From contig NZ_CP011036.1 of NCBI RefSeq assembly GCF_002221505.1, positions 3,162,001 to 3,226,000 of the forward strand: a stretch of 64,000 nt of DNA, written 5' to 3'. This stretch comes from Pseudoalteromonas nigrifaciens. GTDB taxonomy: Bacteria; Pseudomonadota; Gammaproteobacteria; Enterobacterales; Alteromonadaceae. The notes beneath the pieces were generated by a model that saw only the letters and a list, made by a program, of their open reading frames with translations, did no database searches and was not told the origin of the DNA. The position numbers and the translations under genes are program-made. Of the stretch, positions 9,719 to 19,646 are shown piece after piece. The first letter of the stretch is position 1; every line of letters starts with the position of its first letter.

Positions 9719-11773
9719 CTAATCAACTTGTATCTTAGGAGTGACGAAAATCAGTAGTTCACGCTTTTCGTTAAACTCACTGGTACTTTTAAACAGTCTT
9801 CCAATGTATGGAATGTCGCCCAATAAAGGAACTTTTTTGGTCGAATTAATAATTTGCTGTTGAAAAATACCACCCAAAACAACTGTTTGGCCATTTTCTA
9901 CCAGTACCTGCGTTTCAATTTGTTGCGTATCAATTGCAACCGCAGGACCTGTTCCGGTCTGTACTGTATCACCTCGGGTATCTTGAGTGATAATTAAATT
10001 CAAAATAACTTTGTTATCAGGTGTTATATGCGGTGTTACTTCTAAGCTAAGTACTGCTTTTTTAAAGCTTACTGTTGTCGCACCACTAGAGGCTGATTCA
10101 ACATAAGGTATTTCGGTACCTTGTTCAATCCTCGCCTTTTGCTGGTTAGCCGCAGTAATTCGCGGACTAGCAATAATTTCACCTTTATTTTCTTCTTCAA
10201 GCGCAGTTAGCTCTAAATCAATTAACGTACCATTAGCTAGTTTAGCAATATGCATACCTATGCTAGCTGAAGGATTGGCAACCGGCAGGTTTACATTTAA
10301 TCTATCAGACAAGCTTGGAATATTACCATTAGAGATGTTTTCAGCCCCCTCTAGGGTGCCTGAAATACCATCGGTTCCCTGCTGATCACTAAAGCCCCAA
10401 CGTACCCCTAAATCTTCTGTAACGTTGTCGCGTACGGTTACCATGCGCGCTTCAATTACAACCTGCTTTACAGGTATATCTAGCGTTTCGACCATGCGGC
10501 GTACGCTTTCGATACTTTTTGCCGTATCTTTCATTAATAATGTATTGGTACGCTGATCAACCGACACACTCCCTCTTGGGGTTATAATGCTGTTAGTGTC
10601 CGTTTTTAGTAAATCTGCAAAATCTTCGGCCTTTGCATAATTTAAGCGAATGTACTCGCTGTACAAAGGCTCTAAATCTTCTACTTGTTGCTTTGCTTTT
10701 AAGTCTTTTGCTTCACGTGCTGCAAGCTCTTCTGATGGGGCTACCATTAAAATAGAGCCATCCATACGCTTATCAAGACCTTTTATTCTGAGTACCACAT
10801 CAAGCGCTTGATCCCATGGCACGCCATCTAAACGTAGCGTTATATTGCCCGTTACAGAATCACTGGTTACTAAGTTAAAGTCGTTGTATCCGGCTATAAT
10901 TTGCAAGACTGCACGTACCGAAATGTCTTGAAAGTTCAGGGTCATTGGTCGACCTTGATATTCTTTACCACCATCAAGGTAAGCATTTTGGGTTTCGTCT
11001 TTCTCAACATTTAAGGTAAAAATATTATCTATTTGCTGATAAGTAAACGTAAATGCTGCGTTTGGCTCAATAACAATTCGGCTCAGGTTATCTTCTTTAA
11101 AGGTTTCTATATTGCTTACGATAGTACCAAAATCAAGTACATCTAATTCGTATAATAAATCATCTAAAATATCAGTGTGATGAAACTCTGCAATAATTTT
11201 ACCGCCACTTTCATGTACTTCTATTGCGGCTTGAGTATCTTGCAAAAATACCAATACTTTAGCTTCGCCCTTTTCACCACGGCGAAAATCAATAGATTGA
11301 ATACGATTAATGTAACTACCGCCAATGCTATCTGCAGCATCATCAGTCGTTAGCGCTTGCTCGGTTAATGGATTATCAGAGATACGCAGCGAGACCAGAT
11401 TATTATTAACCTGGGTTTCATAAATTTTCAAACGCTCAAGATGTACCGTTACTTTTAAACCGTTACTTGTCATTACGCTGGTTACATTATTTATTCCAGC
11501 CAAATTAACAGCAACATCGGCTAACCCTTGATCTAACTGTGCATTGGTAAACAGCATTTCTATACGCGCTGGGCTATTGAACACTTGAATACTTGGTTGC
11601 TGGGTTAATTCTTCATCAAATACCAGCTGTAGTTCGGTTTCGCCTTTTAATAATGGATTATAGCGCACGTCATAAAGTAGCGGCTCAGCTACCGCAGTTT
11701 TAGCTATTAATAGTGCAAAAATCACTAATAAAGCTGACAATACACGATGAAGCGAACCTACATCCTTATACAT
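9719..11773 (-). CDS. pilQ: Type IV pilus secretin PilQ
   Basis: PilQ forms the outer-membrane channel through which the type IV pilus passes. The order is a signal peptide (hydrophobic LLVIFALLIAKTAVA), AMIN domains in the N-terminal third, a secretin/TonB short N-terminal domain (MTLNFQDISVRAVLQIIAGY), an N1 repeat with DQRTNTLLMKD, and the C-terminal secretin with VPLLGDIPYIGRLFK. I chose the ATG at 11773 because it gives a normal-length signal peptide and has AAAGGT upstream. An ATG at 11809 with GAGG, inside pilP, and a TTG at 11812 are alternatives. It is the last gene of pilMNOPQ. Confidence 0.93.
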   Translation of the reverse strand: MYKDVGSLHRVLSALLVIFALLIAKTAVAEPLLYDVRYNPLLKGETELQLVFDEELTQQPSIQVFNSPARIEMLFTNAQLDQGLADVAVNLAGINNVTSVMTSNGLKVTVHLERLKIYETQVNNNLVSLRISDNPLTEQALTTDDAADSIGGSYINRIQSIDFRRGEKGEAKVLVFLQDTQAAIEVHESGGKIIAEFHHTDILDDLLYELDVLDFGTIVSNIETFKEDNLSRIVIEPNAAFTFTYQQIDNIFTLNVEKDETQNAYLDGGKEYQGRPMTLNFQDISVRAVLQIIAGYNDFNLVTSDSVTGNITLRLDGVPWDQALDVVLRIKGLDKRMDGSILMVAPSEELAAREAKDLKAKQQVEDLEPLYSEYIRLNYAKAEDFADLLKTDTNSIITPRGSVSVDQRTNTLLMKDTAKSIESVRRMVETLDIPVKQVVIEARMVTVRDNVTEDLGVRWGFSDQQGTDGISGTLEGAENISNGNIPSLSDRLNVNLPVANPSASIGMHIAKLANGTLIDLELTALEEENKGEIIASPRITAANQQKARIEQGTEIPYVESASSGATTVSFKKAVLSLEVTPHITPDNKVILNLIITQDTRGDTVQTGTGPAVAIDTQQIETQVLVENGQTVVLGGIFQQQIINSTKKVPLLGDIPYIGRLFKSTSEFNEKRELLIFVTPKIQVD

Positions 11774-11795
11774 ATTTGTATGACCTTTTTTGTTA

Positions 11796-12332
11796 TTAAT
11801 TTGCGCCATCAATTGTCGCCTCTAACATTTCTAATTTAGTCTGACGCTCTTTCCAACAGCCAGATCCATCAGGGATTAATTCTATTAACTCAATATAGTC
11901 ACTACTCACTTTTTTTACTTTTCCGTCGTAAGTGCCCAAGTAACTCCCTACGGTTACTCTATGCAGCGTTGCATCAGCAGCAGTAATAAGTGCCCATGTT
12001 TGGCTATTAGAACCTAGCGTGCCTTTCATCGCTAGGTTATCTAGCGGATATTTTTCTAATGGCTCACGAACTCTATCTGGATCTGGGTGCAAACAATTTT
12101 TAATTTGCGTTAACTTATTTTGTATAATTTCAGGTTGTGGAGCTACAAATGGGCTGCGCAATTGACCTGCATTGTATTCAAAATACTCAAACTGAATGAG
12201 CTCTGGTATTTTTTCCACTCTGGGGGTAGTACTTGCTTTTACCTGATCAATAAATTCTTTTTGTTCAGAAGTGTCACTATTACAGCCACTCAATAACATT
12301 GTAAAAATAGCCACTAAAGGGAGTTTATTCAT
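11796..12332 (-). CDS. pilP: Type IV pilus assembly lipoprotein PilP
   Basis: PilP is an inner-membrane lipoprotein that links the PilMNO alignment complex to the secretin. The 178-residue protein has a lipoprotein signal ending in LLSGC, so Cys17 would be lipidated. A Pro-rich linker (SPFVAPQPE) precedes the beta-rich HR domain with PLEKYPLDNLAMKGTL and VGSYLGTYDGKV, typical of PilP. Its start overlaps the pilO stop by one base. Coupling along the operon is tight. Confidence 0.92.
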   Translation of the reverse strand: MNKLPLVAIFTMLLSGCNSDTSEQKEFIDQVKASTTPRVEKIPELIQFEYFEYNAGQLRSPFVAPQPEIIQNKLTQIKNCLHPDPDRVREPLEKYPLDNLAMKGTLGSNSQTWALITAADATLHRVTVGSYLGTYDGKVKKVSSDYIELIELIPDGSGCWKERQTKLEMLEATIDGAN

Positions 12333-12937
12333 TATTTAGTCCCCTCTTCGTAGCGATAAGTTTTTGCAACCACACTAAATGTTAACTGCTTTTCTCCAGA
12401 TGATAAAATAGAAAAGTCATGTAAACTAACAATTCGCGGTAATTGAGCCACTTTACCTACAAACTGACCAAATTCATGATAGGTACCCACCACTTCTATT
12501 TTTATTGGCAGCTCGGTATAAAATTCTTTTTTAACTTCAGGTAGCCAACCAACTTTTAAAAAGGTTAAGCCACTGGTAGTGCCTACATAAGATAAGTCAT
12601 CTAACAAGCCGGGGGTTTCATTAGAGGTTGGTAGGCGCTTTAATAGCTGAGAAAACTTATCTTCCATTTCAATCATTTGCAGTCGATAAATATCTAGTTT
12701 ACTGGCTACCGCATATTTGGTGCGATAAGTAGTGCGCAGCTCCACCTCTGTGGCTACCGCGTTGTGATAACTGTCTATTTCATCTGAAACTAATAAGCTA
12801 TAGCTAAAAAACAACACTAAACCCGCAATAAAAGCACCGCAAATAACCTTAACAATAACCGGCCATTCACCTATATTATCAAGTTCTATTTCATTCCAAT
12901 CTACATCTTTAAATGCTTTAAAATCAAGGTTCATCAT
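12332..12937 (-). CDS. pilO: Type IV pilus assembly protein PilO
   Basis: PilO is a bitopic inner-membrane protein that pairs with PilN in the alignment subcomplex. One membrane helix (VICGAFIAGLVLFFSYSLLV) is followed by a coiled coil and a ferredoxin-like periplasmic domain. The frame is open to a TTG at 12949, but ATG codons at 12937 and 12934 follow GAGGT, and the protein then begins MMNLDFKAFKDVDW or MNLDFKAFKDVDW, so I start at 12937; the exact one of the two is uncertain. The start overlaps the end of pilN. Confidence 0.9.
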   Translation of the reverse strand: MMNLDFKAFKDVDWNEIELDNIGEWPVIVKVICGAFIAGLVLFFSYSLLVSDEIDSYHNAVATEVELRTTYRTKYAVASKLDIYRLQMIEMEDKFSQLLKRLPTSNETPGLLDDLSYVGTTSGLTFLKVGWLPEVKKEFYTELPIKIEVVGTYHEFGQFVGKVAQLPRIVSLHDFSILSSGEKQLTFSVVAKTYRYEEGTK

Positions 12938-13496
12938 GTACCTCGCCAATTTTATCGAATGGTTTTACATAAAATTCCATATTAAAATCACTCAACAAAC
13001 GCGAAGATTTATCGCCAGCAACAATACCTTGCATTACTGGGCGCTCTAATAAATAAGAACCTTGCACTTCACGTAACAAGGTTGAAAGGCGATTATTCGA
13101 TTCGCTTTTTCCAAGTACATGAATTTGATTACCGCGTCGCTCTAGCTTAGTTAAATAAACCCCTGCAGGTACTATTTTTGCGACTTCATCCATAATTTGC
13201 GTGCCTAAATTACGACTCCTTTGCAGGTTTTCAATTAAGCGCATACGCTGCTGCAGGTTTTCTTTTTTCTTATCTAGCTCTCTAATGTCTCTTATTTCTT
13301 TATCTAGCATACTTATTTCTGCACTAAGGTAATTGTTTTTTAGATTTTGACCCTCTTTTAAAGCGCCATAAAATGAGCTCAATAAATACATACTCAAAAA
13401 ACACAAAACAACAACTGCAATTAATGAAGTAATAAACTTCTTTTTTGAGTCTTCACGCTGTTGTTCACGCCAAGGCAGTAAATTTATATGTGGCAT
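12924..13496 (-). CDS. pilN: Type IV pilus assembly protein PilN
   Basis: PilN anchors cytoplasmic PilM to the membrane through its first residues. The sequence begins MPHINLLPWREQQ, the conserved PilM-binding INLLPWR motif at residues 4-10. A single transmembrane helix (about 22-43) and a coiled coil (KKKENLQQRMRLIENLQ) lead into the periplasmic domain. At 190 residues it has the usual length. It overlaps pilM by 13 bases and pilO by 14 bases. Confidence 0.95.
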   Translation of the reverse strand: MPHINLLPWREQQREDSKKKFITSLIAVVVLCFLSMYLLSSFYGALKEGQNLKNNYLSAEISMLDKEIRDIRELDKKKENLQQRMRLIENLQRSRNLGTQIMDEVAKIVPAGVYLTKLERRGNQIHVLGKSESNNRLSTLLREVQGSYLLERPVMQGIVAGDKSSRLLSDFNMEFYVKPFDKIGEVHDEP

Positions 13497-14563
13497 GATG
13501 AAAAGCTCCTCAAAGCGAGTCCTGTTGCAATAGCAAATTGCGTGCGATGACGCTGTAATACATTACGGTCAACTCTAGGAGATATTTCCATATTTACAAA
13601 TGGCTCGGCTACAATTGTGTGTATACCTAACTCTTCGACTAATAAGCGCTCAAAACCGCTAATCATAGCTGTACCACCGGTTAATACAATATAATCTAGC
13701 TGATCTTTACCCGTGGTGGTTAAAAACATTTGCACCGCGCGGCGCACTTGTTGTAGCAAGGCTGTTTGAAAAGGTGCAAGTACTTCAAAGGTATAATTTG
13801 GCGGTAAGTCGCCGGTTGCTTTACCAATTTCAGCTTCATCAAAGCCTTTATTATAATAAGTAACAATACTATTAGTGTATTGATCGCCACCAAACACTTG
13901 GTCGCGGGTATAAATTGTATCACCCGCTTGCACTACACTTACGAGTGTTAATACCGCGCCAATATCGACAATTGCAACGCACTTATTAAATGCATCACTT
14001 GGTAACTGTTGATAGTACACATCCATTGCTCGGCTTAATGCGTAGCTTTCTACGTCAACCACTTTAGCAACTAAGTTAGCCGCTTCTAACGCGCCAACAC
14101 GTGCTTCAACGCTTTCAGTACGCGCAGCCGAAAGCAATACATTCATTTTACTAGGATCGGCGGCATTGGTTGATAGCTTTTCAAAATCAAGATTAACTTC
14201 ATCTAATGGATAAGGAATTAAGCTGTCTGCTTCAATTTCAATTTGCGATTCTAATTCAGCGTCACTTAAGGTGACATCCATGAAAATCACCTTGGTGATC
14301 ACGGTCTGGCCTGAAACAGCCACCGCAGCTTCTTTTAGTGATTTAGGTAATTTTCGTTTTAATTTAGTTATTACATTACCAATTGCTTCAATATCTTGAA
14401 TAGTACGCTCACTCATGGCGCCTTTTGGCATAGGTTCAATTGCAAGTGCTTCTAATCGAAGCCCAGTGTCTGTTTCACTTAACAGTACAGCTTTGATAGA
14501 GTGCGATCCTATATCAATGCCTACCATCATCGGCGATGGCTTTTTAAATAGTTGACTTAGCAT
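13484..14563 (-). CDS. pilM: Type IV pilus assembly ATPase-like protein PilM
   Basis: PilM is an actin-like cytoplasmic protein that binds nucleotide and the PilN N-terminus. The 359-residue sequence shows VGIDIGSHSIKAVLL (phosphate 1), VAIVDIGAVLTLVSV (phosphate 2) and IVLTGGTAMISGF (adenosine motif). It is the first gene of pilMNOPQ. It diverges from mrcA across 131 bases that must hold both promoters. This pilM/mrcA divergence is conserved in gammaproteobacteria. Confidence 0.96.
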   Translation of the reverse strand: MLSQLFKKPSPMMVGIDIGSHSIKAVLLSETDTGLRLEALAIEPMPKGAMSERTIQDIEAIGNVITKLKRKLPKSLKEAAVAVSGQTVITKVIFMDVTLSDAELESQIEIEADSLIPYPLDEVNLDFEKLSTNAADPSKMNVLLSAARTESVEARVGALEAANLVAKVVDVESYALSRAMDVYYQQLPSDAFNKCVAIVDIGAVLTLVSVVQAGDTIYTRDQVFGGDQYTNSIVTYYNKGFDEAEIGKATGDLPPNYTFEVLAPFQTALLQQVRRAVQMFLTTTGKDQLDYIVLTGGTAMISGFERLLVEELGIHTIVAEPFVNMEISPRVDRNVLQRHRTQFAIATGLALRSFSSCHI

Positions 14564-14694
14564 GTTTGCAACTTTGCCTTTGTTTTAATAATAAACAAGT
14601 TATAATTCTTATCTGAAAAAATACTATTCATTTTTTAATCAATATATACTAGCAGCCTCAACTTGTAATTGGGAGTCCATTTAGGGAAATATCA

Positions 14695-17205
14695 GTGATT
14701 TTATTAAAAAGAACTTTACAATTTTTTATCATTTGCACATTATTTGGACTGATCACTTTGTTCAGCCTTTATTATTACGTTAAACCTGATATCCCAAGTG
14801 TGCAAGTTTTAAAAGACGTGCAATTACAAACTCCTATGCAAGTATTCACTAAAGATGGTCTGTTGATCAATCAATTTGGTGAAAAACGACGAATTCCGGT
14901 CACAATAGACCAAATACCACAACCCCTCATTAATGCATTTTTAGCCACCGAAGACAGCCGCTTTTATGATCACCTTGGTATTGACCCAATAGGTATAGTG
15001 CGCTCTGCGCTTGTACTTATATCTACCGGAGAGAAAAAACAAGGCGCTAGTACTATTACTATGCAGCTAGCACGTAATTTTTTCTTAACCCGCGAAAAAG
15101 CCTACATTCGTAAAGTAAAAGAAATTTTTATCGCGATACATATTGAAAACTTATTAAGCAAAAACGAAATTCTTGAGCTGTATTTAAATAAAATTGAATT
15201 AGGTAATAGGGCGTTTGGTATTGGTGCAGCAGCGCAAGTTTATTACGGTAAAGAACTAAAAGACTTAACCCTTGCGCAAATGGCAATGATTGCCGGCCTG
15301 CCAAAAGCACCTTCAGCGCTTAATCCTATTCGCAATCCAGTGCGTGCTAAAGCGCGTCGTAATGTCGTACTTGGTAGAATGTTGTCTGAACGTTATATAA
15401 CCCAAAGCGAATATGAAGAGACTATTAATCAACCTATAACGGCCGTTTTTCATGGCGCTGAAATAGATTTATACGCACCTTATATATCTGAAATGGTGCG
15501 TGCAGAAATGGTTGCTAAATACGGTATTGATAAAGCGTACAACTCTGGCTTTAAAATATTTACCTCGGTAGAGTCCCACGTTCAACAAGCTGCGCAAACG
15601 GCTTTAGTAAATAACTTACATAATTACGATATGCGCCACGGTTTTAGAGGTCCAGAGCGTTTATTATGGGATGCGCAAACACAACCAGCATTAAGCCAAG
15701 CGCAAATTCTTAACCAGCTAAAAGACGTAAAACAGCTTGGCGACTTACAAGCCGCGGTAGTATTGGCGGTTAACGAAAAAACAGCCGACGTTTTACTAAA
15801 AAATGGTGAGCTGGCAACACTTACATGGGATAACTTAAAGTGGGCACGTAAATATATTACGCGTTACCGCCAAAGTTTTGCTCCTAAAGCTGCAACTGAA
15901 ATATTAGTCCCAGGTGCACAAATATGGCTACGTAAAAACGACGATAATAATTATTTATTGAGTCAAATTCCTGAAGCCTCTAGTGCCATTGTGTCTTTAG
16001 ACCCTCAAGATGGCCGTATTAAAGCAATTGTTGGTGGTTATAGTTTTGAGCAAAGCCAGTACAACCGTGCAGTGCAAGCTAAACGCCAAGTTGGCTCAAA
16101 CATTAAACCCTTTATTTACTCTGCAGCTCTGGAAAAAGGCTACACTTTAGCATCCATTTTAAACGACGCTCCAATTAATCAATGGGATAAAAGCCAAGGT
16201 ATTGCATGGCGCCCAAAAAACAGCCCTGCAGTTTATAATGGCCCAATTCGTATTCGCCGCGCATTGGCGCAATCTAAAAACGTTATTTCGGTTCGTCTTC
16301 TACGTGGTGTAGGCTTGCAACGTACTGCCGATCATTTACTTAAATTTGGTTTTGATAATAAAGACATTAACCGCAGTGAATCTTTAGCGCTTGGTAGTGC
16401 TTCCATTTCTCCATTAGAACTTGCTCGTGGTATGAGCGCGTTTGCTAATGGCGGGCATTTAATAGAACCGTATTTTATATCTGAAATTCAAGATGCCTTT
16501 GGCACAGTGTTATTTAAAGCAAACCCAGCCCTAGCCTGCGATGAGAACACGCAGCCCCTCGCTATCGAAAATAACAGCAGCCTAACGATAGAAAATACTG
16601 AGCAAGGTGAAAAAGCGCAGCAAACAGTGCAATGTGCCCCACGTATTATTTCTAAACAAAATGCTTTTTTAATTGCAGACGCTATGAACAGCGCAATTTG
16701 GGGCGGCGGAAGCTGGAGCAATAAAACAGGCTGGACGGGGACTGCATGGCGAGCACAGCGTTTAGGGCGTCGTGATTTATCGGGTAAAACAGGTACCACA
16801 AACGACTCTGTTGACACTTGGTTTAGTGGTTTTAACCGCAATGTACTCACCTCAGTATGGGTTGGCTTTGACAACCCTGGCAATACTCTAGGTCGCTCTG
16901 CTTATAACAACAACCTTGATAGTGGTCAAATAACAGGGGCTGAATCGGGCGCAAAAACAGCTCAACCGGCATGGAATGAATTTATGAGGGCAGCTCTTGA
17001 TGGGCAACCAGAAGCGCCAATTGAACCACCTGAAGGATTAGTTTCTATTCGTATTGATTTAGCGACTGGCTTATTAAGCCACAAAAATGATTATACTAGC
17101 CGCTTTGAATACTTTGAAAAAGGCACTACCCCAACTAGTTATGTGCTTTCGCAGCCAAGCGATATTTTTGAAGAAGACACCAAAACAGAAGAAGAGCTAT
17201 TTTAA
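14695..17205 (+). CDS. mrcA: Penicillin-binding protein 1A
   Basis: PBP1A is a bifunctional peptidoglycan glycosyltransferase/transpeptidase. A membrane anchor (about residues 9-28) precedes the GT51 domain with EDSRFYDHLGID (catalytic Glu) and QGASTITMQLARN. The transpeptidase has the nucleophile Ser468 in GSNIKPF, SKN in AQSKNVISVRLL, and KTGTT beginning at Lys698. At 836 residues it is close to E. coli PBP1A (850). The start is GTG with AGGGA upstream. The segment between SKN and KTG contains a Ser/Gln-rich insertion flanked by two cysteines (around CDENTQ and VQCAPR) that could form a disulfide. A possible -10 TATACT lies at 14645-14650. Confidence 0.96.
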   Translation: MILLKRTLQFFIICTLFGLITLFSLYYYVKPDIPSVQVLKDVQLQTPMQVFTKDGLLINQFGEKRRIPVTIDQIPQPLINAFLATEDSRFYDHLGIDPIGIVRSALVLISTGEKKQGASTITMQLARNFFLTREKAYIRKVKEIFIAIHIENLLSKNEILELYLNKIELGNRAFGIGAAAQVYYGKELKDLTLAQMAMIAGLPKAPSALNPIRNPVRAKARRNVVLGRMLSERYITQSEYEETINQPITAVFHGAEIDLYAPYISEMVRAEMVAKYGIDKAYNSGFKIFTSVESHVQQAAQTALVNNLHNYDMRHGFRGPERLLWDAQTQPALSQAQILNQLKDVKQLGDLQAAVVLAVNEKTADVLLKNGELATLTWDNLKWARKYITRYRQSFAPKAATEILVPGAQIWLRKNDDNNYLLSQIPEASSAIVSLDPQDGRIKAIVGGYSFEQSQYNRAVQAKRQVGSNIKPFIYSAALEKGYTLASILNDAPINQWDKSQGIAWRPKNSPAVYNGPIRIRRALAQSKNVISVRLLRGVGLQRTADHLLKFGFDNKDINRSESLALGSASISPLELARGMSAFANGGHLIEPYFISEIQDAFGTVLFKANPALACDENTQPLAIENNSSLTIENTEQGEKAQQTVQCAPRIISKQNAFLIADAMNSAIWGGGSWSNKTGWTGTAWRAQRLGRRDLSGKTGTTNDSVDTWFSGFNRNVLTSVWVGFDNPGNTLGRSAYNNNLDSGQITGAESGAKTAQPAWNEFMRAALDGQPEAPIEPPEGLVSIRIDLATGLLSHKNDYTSRFEYFEKGTTPTSYVLSQPSDIFEEDTKTEEELF

Positions 17206-17248
17206 CCATAAGCACATCTCTCATTAGCTAAATGGTTAATTACGCTAA

Positions 17249-17280
17249 AAAAACGGCAACCTCTTTAGGTTGCCGTTTTT
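17249..17280. terminator. Bidirectional terminator between mrcA and metL
   Basis: A 14-bp stem AAAAACGGCAACCT / AGGTTGCCGTTTTT with a CTTT loop has A-rich and T-rich arms that allow termination from both convergent genes. Confidence 0.9.
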
Positions 17281-17295
17281 TGTTTTATTTAATTA

Positions 17296-19641
17296 TTACT
17301 TTAAGTTTTTTATCAGCCAATATAAGTCAGAATGAACGCCTGCTGCAGTCACTTCCTTACCAGCACCTGGGCCTTGTATAATCAAGGCATTATTGCTGTA
17401 CCACTGGCTGTTAATAACAAAAATATTATCACCCGGGGTTAAGTTTGCTAATGCGTCATTGGGCGTAACATACGCTAACCCTACTTTGGCCGTTACGCTA
17501 TCGGGCTCAATACTCAGTAAACCTGTATAACGAAGTACCGCGTTTTGTAATTTTGCATTGCGTGCATGCTCTTCAATAAAAGTGTCGAGCTTATGTTTAT
17601 TAGCTAAAAAGTCATCCCAGCTACCTAGTGCTAGCTCATCGGGCATTAACGGCGCTAAGGCAATGTCGTTAAGGTCTAATTCAACCCCTAACTCTCGCGC
17701 TAAAATAAGTAGCTTACGCTGCATATCTCGCCCCGATAAATCTTCGCGCGGATCGGGTTCAGTAAAACCCATTTGTTGCGCTTCAAGTAATAACTCAGAA
17801 AATGCAGTTGCGCCATTATACATACTACATAACCACGATAACGTACCCGAAAAAACACCTTCTATACGTGTTATTTTATCGCCACTGTTTTGTAAATCTG
17901 CAAGGGCAAAATTAATTGGTAAACCGGCACCCACACTAGCGTTATAGCGCCAATATAAATTGCGCTGCGCAATATTGTGCTGCAACGCTTTATACCAAGG
18001 AGTTGGCGCGGTACCAGCATACTTATTAGCACTAATTAAATGACAATCAAGCGCAACAAAATCTGGGTATAACTGACTAAATTGCTCGCTGGCGGTTATG
18101 TCTATAACCACTTTATGCTCGTAATCAAGCTGGCCAATAGCGGTTAATAAATCTTGGCTGCTATAGTCAACAGCCTCTAACTGCCATTGGTTCTTCCAGT
18201 GCTGTACATTTATGCCGCTGGGATTAAATAGCAGTTTTTGCGAACGTGCTAATCCCACTAACTTAATATTAAAGTCGGTTGATAAGCGTGCTAGCTGCGC
18301 CGATAGTTGGCTAACAAATACATCCCCTACGTTACCAAGCCCTGCCACTATTAAGGCAATTTCTTGGCCTTTAGTGATCAGTTTATCGTGCAGCACATTA
18401 AGCACATCACTATCAATAAGCTGATCCGTCAGTAGCAATACATAACCACTATCTTGATGCACAAAGCGAGGTTCAATATTATGCAAATTGAGCAACTCGC
18501 GTGCCTGAGTACTCAATGAGTTTATATCTTGCTCAGGAGCAACTAGCGCGCAACCATGTAGGTTAGACTCGCTAATATTGGCTCTTCCTGCAAAGTAACT
18601 AACTACTTGATGGGTCGCTACTGCCGGTACTATTAGGTAAGTTTCACCCGCGCTACTAAAATGATGCAAGCTATGTTGAATAAGCTGGCTAACCTGAGTT
18701 ACCTCACCCTCAACTAGCCCTTCAACACTAAGTAAATCTATATTTTCTAATGTAGTAATAAAACGTTTTTGTTTTACACAGCCCTCTTTCACTACATTTG
18801 TTGAGCTTGCTTGCACGTCAAAACTACTGCGCACCGCAAGCTTTATATCGGTATTTTTAAGTGGCGATAATGTTTTAGCGTGTAAAACGGGGTTACCTAA
18901 TCTTGCCAATAAGTTAGCTTGCGCTCTACATACCTTAGCGTATTTAATGGCCTTGTTAACTTTACGTGGGTCGGTACTAAATATCCCTTGTGTATCGGTC
19001 CAAATATATACTTGTTTAGCATTGCAATAACTTGCCAATAAGGTTGCACTGTAATCACTACCATTGCGACCAAGAGTGACCGTATCGCCTTGGGTATTAG
19101 CCGCAATAAACCCTGTTACCACGTTAATTTTGTGCTGGCTAATAAGCTCACTACACTGCTGCGTATTTTGGCTATGCAATAATTGTCCATCACTTAGCGT
19201 AAACAAGCCTCTTGCGTCTTGCATGCATGCAGCAACATTAAGTTGCTGTAAATACGCAGCGAGCAAACGAGCTGACCACAACTCACCATGGGCGAGTAGC
19301 GCCGCTTCTTGCAACTGCTCAGTACTCGCTAATTTAGCAACTAAACTTAGCTCTTCATTTAGAGTGGTTAAAGCGCTGCGCTTTAAATCGCCCTGCAGTA
19401 GCTGCGTTATTAAATCACTTTGATGATTGTTTAATTGCAATACAATATCAGCGAGCGCTTGAGTATCGTGCTGCTGATAACTTTGCCACAGTTTTACTAA
19501 TGTATCTGTGGTTTTTCCTGCAGCCGATACCACTACACAATCACCGGGCTGAGCTTGCCCTATAATTATTTTTGCAACGCTTTTATAGCGCTCGGCTGAG
19601 CTTAAACTCGAACCACCAAACTTATGAATATTATTAGTCAT
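17296..19641 (-). CDS. metL: Bifunctional aspartate kinase II / homoserine dehydrogenase II
   Basis: MetL carries out the first and third steps from aspartate to homoserine for methionine. The kinase domain begins with HKFGGSSL and has the VTGFIA and GRNGSDYSATLLA segments. A degenerate ACT-type middle region follows. The C-terminal dehydrogenase has the Rossmann motif VAGLGNVGDVF, then SANKYAG, NASVGAGLPI and SGTLSW. I chose the ATG at 19641, seven bases beyond the metB stop; an in-frame GTG at 19653 would overlap metB. The metB-metL order matches E. coli and implies a MetJ-controlled operon. Confidence 0.95.
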   Translation of the reverse strand: MTNNIHKFGGSSLSSAERYKSVAKIIIGQAQPGDCVVVSAAGKTTDTLVKLWQSYQQHDTQALADIVLQLNNHQSDLITQLLQGDLKRSALTTLNEELSLVAKLASTEQLQEAALLAHGELWSARLLAAYLQQLNVAACMQDARGLFTLSDGQLLHSQNTQQCSELISQHKINVVTGFIAANTQGDTVTLGRNGSDYSATLLASYCNAKQVYIWTDTQGIFSTDPRKVNKAIKYAKVCRAQANLLARLGNPVLHAKTLSPLKNTDIKLAVRSSFDVQASSTNVVKEGCVKQKRFITTLENIDLLSVEGLVEGEVTQVSQLIQHSLHHFSSAGETYLIVPAVATHQVVSYFAGRANISESNLHGCALVAPEQDINSLSTQARELLNLHNIEPRFVHQDSGYVLLLTDQLIDSDVLNVLHDKLITKGQEIALIVAGLGNVGDVFVSQLSAQLARLSTDFNIKLVGLARSQKLLFNPSGINVQHWKNQWQLEAVDYSSQDLLTAIGQLDYEHKVVIDITASEQFSQLYPDFVALDCHLISANKYAGTAPTPWYKALQHNIAQRNLYWRYNASVGAGLPINFALADLQNSGDKITRIEGVFSGTLSWLCSMYNGATAFSELLLEAQQMGFTEPDPREDLSGRDMQRKLLILARELGVELDLNDIALAPLMPDELALGSWDDFLANKHKLDTFIEEHARNAKLQNAVLRYTGLLSIEPDSVTAKVGLAYVTPNDALANLTPGDNIFVINSQWYSNNALIIQGPGAGKEVTAAGVHSDLYWLIKNLK

Positions 19642-19646
19642 ATTAA

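Noticed and set aside
11774..11812. Longer N-terminus for PilQ starting at TTG 11812 or ATG 11809
   Set aside because: It would give an unusually long signal peptide; the ATG at 11773 has a usable ribosome-binding site. The 11809 ATG with GAGG remains possible.
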